Shown piece by piece: positions 6,190 through 8,244 of a stretch of DNA of 8,244 nt (within the stretch, counting starts at the first letter, position 1; every line of letters begins with the position of its first letter). Under the pieces are notes generated by a model. The model ran no database searches. It was given only the letters and a program-made list of their open reading frames with translations, and had not been told where the DNA came from. Location: contig JACRKI010000135.1 of NCBI GenBank assembly GCA_016215305.1, positions 1 to 8,244 on the forward strand, written 5' to 3'. Made by a program: the position numbers and the translations under genes. The DNA comes from Candidatus Woesearchaeota archaeon (lineage in GTDB: Archaea; Nanobdellota; Nanobdellia; Woesearchaeales; DSVV01).

Positions 6190-6249
6190 TTTCTATTTTG
6201 ATTTTAGTTCTGCATCGAGCATGTTAGTTCACTCCTTTTTTTTGTTTTT
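6190..6249 (+). terminator. T-rich tracts after the surface protein, likely terminator region
   Basis: Downstream of the stop at 6154 the plus strand shows T-rich runs at 6190-6206 and then eight T at 6236-6243, one G, and five T at 6245-6249. Archaeal RNA polymerase terminates on such oligo-T tracts without a hairpin. The second tract overlaps the 3' end of the convergent dinD-like gene, where it encodes the Lys-rich tail. The 74-nt gap between the two convergent stops holds nothing else that I can see. Confidence 0.35.
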
Positions 6250-7098
6250 ATTCTCTACTTTTAGAATATTATGTCTTGATAATTCTATAAGGTTGTCTTT
6301 AGCATTCTTTGAAGTAACTATCTCCTCTCCTAACTGTTTTTCAATGTCTTTTCTGGTATTACCGGCTACTGTTCCACCTTTAATCGCTATTTGTTTACTG
6401 TCTTGAAAAGTCTTAGGTTTTTCCTTCTTTGAAATTTCTGTGGTAGTAGCTTCCGCAAGCATGTTAAGAACAAGTTCCAAGTTAGTCATATTATCTCTCA
6501 AATTTTCTTTTTTAAGATTCTTGAGTTGCTTATATTCAAATACTGTTTTTCCAGACCATGCTTTTGTAATATCGTTAGTTAGAATAGCAAAATCAGACTC
6601 TTTATCTATTCCTGCCCTGTTCCATTCATCTGTCAATTCTTTTCTGATTTCAATTGTCTTTAAACGCTGATTGATCCATTCTTTGGAATATCCTTTTTGC
6701 AGATAGGTTTTCATAGCTCTGTCAAACGCAAGTTCTGGATCCTGTGTTTCGTTTATTCTTTCATTGCCCACCATTGCCAACCAGACTTTGAATGGCTCGG
6801 CATTCTTAGAGGGAATGGATTGGACTAGCCTTAGAATTTGCTCGGTATGACCCACATCAGTAAGGTAAAACTTGCCATCTGAGGACTGCATTTTCAGTTG
6901 ACTACAATTTGTAGCCAACTGGCTTCCTTCCGCATTTAGGCGTGTTTTAAGAACACTCCAATACTTTCGAGCATTTGAGCTCTCAGTAAGAACAGCAATT
7001 ACATCAATTACTGAGAAGTACCATTTTTGCTCTTCCTCAACCCATTGAACTCTTACCTTTTTGTTTTCGAACAATTTCAGGGAATGGTTTTCATTCAT
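6229..7098 (-). CDS. dinD: DinD/BRO-N family protein (DNA damage-inducible protein D-like)
   Basis: The 289-residue protein has an N-terminal BRO-N-like domain (about 5-112) with WYFSVIDVIAVLTES, a central helical region (KTYLQKGYSKEWINQRLKTI), and a conserved C-terminal part with AWSGKTVFEYKQLKNLKKEN, ELVLNMLAEATTTEIS and GGTVAGNTRKDIE. This architecture and length match DinD. In E. coli dinD is an SOS-induced gene whose product binds RecA and can inhibit its filaments; whether that holds here is unknown. Start choice: AGGTGA at 7109-7104 is an archaeal ribosome binding site 5 nt before ATG 7098, so the GTG at 7107 lies inside the binding site and is not the start. The gene follows a helical protein of unknown function by 43 nt on the same strand and may be co-transcribed. 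BRO-N genes move readily with phages and mobile DNA, and the region is AT-rich relative to the copper locus. Confidence 0.88.
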   Translation of the reverse strand: MNENHSLKLFENKKVRVQWVEEEQKWYFSVIDVIAVLTESSNARKYWSVLKTRLNAEGSQLATNCSQLKMQSSDGKFYLTDVGHTEQILRLVQSIPSKNAEPFKVWLAMVGNERINETQDPELAFDRAMKTYLQKGYSKEWINQRLKTIEIRKELTDEWNRAGIDKESDFAILTNDITKAWSGKTVFEYKQLKNLKKENLRDNMTNLELVLNMLAEATTTEISKKEKPKTFQDSKQIAIKGGTVAGNTRKDIEKQLGEEIVTSKNAKDNLIELSRHNILKVENKNKKKE

Positions 7099-7103
7099 AT
7101 AAT

Positions 7104-7109
7104 TCACCT
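7104..7109 (-). promoter_or_regulatory. Ribosome binding site deciding the dinD-like start
   Basis: Minus-strand AGGTGA, complementary to the archaeal 16S 3' end, lies 5 nt before ATG 7098. Because it overlaps the upstream GTG codon at 7107, it supports the shorter, ATG-initiated protein. Confidence 0.7.
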
Positions 7110-7141
7110 AAATAATCATGTTTATTGGATTTTCTCACTTC

Positions 7142-7759
7142 TTAAACCTCGAATGGTTCATCTTCATCCACAATTTGTGGATATTTGCTGCATAGCTGAT
7201 CAATTCCTGCTTTGTCTTTTTTACTTTTTGCAAGGTCGATAAGGAAATAAATTAAGTCATGCATTGCATAATCTTCTTCTTTAATGGTTTCTGCTTTCTT
7301 TTCAACAAGGTTTACAAAAAATGCAAGACTTTCTCCTCCTAAATTGGCAAATATTGTTTCATGCACTGATTCAAAGTAGTAGTCTTCTTTTATCTTGAGG
7401 TATTCCAAATATTCCATAAATAATTCCTCAACATTGCATTGTTTAATAAGGCAGATAAAATAATTAGCAAGAAATTTTTCAAAGTTCAGTTTTCCTACAA
7501 TATCCTCATAATTAAAATAATTGTATTCAGACTGAAGCAGCAAGAACATCATTTTTTTGTAGCATGCTCTCGCAATTTGGTAATTTTGCTTTTTATACTC
7601 TTCTTCAATCATACGAAAATATGCTTTGATGAGCTTTAAGCCTTCCATACCATATTTGTAGTCATATTGGTATTCGCCGGTTTTTGCATTTCTTATAAAT
7701 TGATCAATATCTTTTTCTAAATTTTGTTCACTTAGCTTGTATGTTTTTATTATTTTCAT
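7142..7759 (-). CDS. Unrecognised helical acidic protein, coupled to SEC-C gene
   Basis: I do not recognise a named family. The 205-residue product (from ATG 7759) has no membrane segment or signal peptide and is almost wholly predicted helical by eye, with amphipathic stretches such as GLKLIKAYFRMIEEEYKKQ and YQIARACYKKMMFLLLQ. This is suggestive of a TPR-like or other alpha-solenoid repeat fold. It is rich in Lys, Glu, Tyr and Phe and ends in an acidic tail (VDEDEPFEV). Its ATG is only 2 nt past the TGA of the SEC-C gene, and an in-frame TTG at 7765 overlaps that stop as TTGA. No ribosome binding site is seen, so translation probably depends on coupling to the upstream gene. The pairing suggests the two products act together. 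A scaffold or partner-binding role is a guess from the helical pattern only. Confidence 0.75.
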   Translation of the reverse strand: MKIIKTYKLSEQNLEKDIDQFIRNAKTGEYQYDYKYGMEGLKLIKAYFRMIEEEYKKQNYQIARACYKKMMFLLLQSEYNYFNYEDIVGKLNFEKFLANYFICLIKQCNVEELFMEYLEYLKIKEDYYFESVHETIFANLGGESLAFFVNLVEKKAETIKEEDYAMHDLIYFLIDLAKSKKDKAGIDQLCSKYPQIVDEDEPFEV

Positions 7760-7761
7760 GT

Positions 7762-8235
7762 TCAATCAGTAGTTTGTTTGTTAATTCTGTCTAAACAGCA
7801 TTTTTTATATTTTATGCCGCTTCCGCACGGACAAGATTCATTTCTCCCTATTTTCCGTTTTGGAGGTTCAGGAATCTTTCGTTTATATTTTTTAAGTACT
7901 CTTATTATATCCTCATTTAATTCATCTTTTAACTTTTCATGTCTCTCTTTAAACGTGTTTAAAGTTTCTTGTGTGAAAGATTCAGCTATATCTCTGACTT
8001 TTTCTTCGTCTATTCCTTTTATGTGGTCAATATTTCTATTTTTATAATTTAAGAAAAACATGAAGACCGGTGTTTTGATCTCGCTTTGATCTTCTTTATC
8101 AATAAATTCTAGAGTGACATCTTCACATGTACAATCTGGCATCACGCAATAGCTATCAAGCAGATAATATTTTTTATCTCCAACTTCATAATTGAGCAAC
8201 TTTTCCTGATTAAAAATATCTTCATATTGAAACAT
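7762..8235 (-). CDS. SEC-C zinc-binding motif protein
   Basis: The 157-residue frame ends with a SEC-C motif at about 128-147: IGRNESCPCGSGIKYKKCC, with C135, C137, C146 and C147. That motif binds zinc and is best known from the SecA C-terminus, where it contacts SecB and ribosomes; many small proteins reuse it. The N-terminal part has a second Cys cluster, YCVMPDCTC (C30, C35, C37), in a pattern I have seen in other SEC-C proteins. A Lys/Glu-rich, probably coiled helix lies at about 78-120. ATG 8235 is only 9 nt from the window edge and the frame stays open upstream with no clear ribosome binding site, so the true start may lie outside. It is the first visible gene of a minus-strand set that continues with a coupled helical protein and the dinD-like gene. 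The cellular role is unknown. Confidence 0.82.
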   Translation of the reverse strand: MFQYEDIFNQEKLLNYEVGDKKYYLLDSYCVMPDCTCEDVTLEFIDKEDQSEIKTPVFMFFLNYKNRNIDHIKGIDEEKVRDIAESFTQETLNTFKERHEKLKDELNEDIIRVLKKYKRKIPEPPKRKIGRNESCPCGSGIKYKKCCLDRINKQTTD

Positions 8236-8244
8236 TTGACCAGG

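Noticed and set aside
7142..8235. Toxin-antitoxin interpretation of the coupled minus-strand pair
   Set aside because: Neither protein shows a known toxin or antitoxin domain, and both are larger than typical members; only the coupling is suggestive.

Overview
The window looks like genomic DNA from a small-genome archaeon, most likely a DPANN member of the Woesearchaeota/Pacearchaeota type. Three signs point that way: AT-rich TATA-like boxes at archaeal distances from the start codons, GGTGA/GAGG-type ribosome binding sites, and a surface protein (5216-6154) built from modules I associate with those lineages. The assignment is an inference, because no rRNA or other phylogenetic marker is present.

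Left part (1-4942): a copper-handling locus. A partial gene leaving the left edge on the minus strand (1-280) encodes two membrane segments around a short loop with two Cys and two His. It may be the N-terminal half of a membrane-anchored metal-responsive regulator. Divergent from it, on the plus strand, run five genes: a free HMA metallochaperone (450-659), an HMA domain fused to a Met- and Gly-rich multispanning membrane protein (778-1713), a membrane-anchored cupredoxin-like protein (1731-2159), a four-or-five-span membrane protein with an intramembrane CxxC (2175-2702), and a complete CopA-type Cu(I) P1B-ATPase (2747-4942). The last four are tightly spaced (15-44 nt gaps) and probably form one transcript; the small HMA gene has its own promoter and there is a second promoter-like box before 778. 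A plausible reading is that copper passes from the chaperone HMA domains to CopA, which exports it, while the membrane and cupredoxin proteins bind or relay it at or outside the membrane.

Middle (4943-6154): a 273-nt intergenic stretch holding a 19-bp inverted repeat with extra direct repeats, then a single surface protein with a cytoplasmic UBA-like N-terminus, one membrane anchor, a Ser/Thr/Glu linker and an extracellular part combining Cys-rich repeats with a thrombospondin-type-3-like calcium-binding segment.

Right part (6229-8244): three minus-strand genes in much more AT-rich DNA (sampled lines about 25-27% G+C, against about 47-53% in copA). In order of transcription they are a SEC-C zinc-binding protein at the right edge, an unrecognised helical acidic protein whose start abuts the SEC-C stop, and a DinD/BRO-N family protein. 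The composition change suggests this block was acquired separately. No tRNA, rRNA, CRISPR array or transposase was seen.
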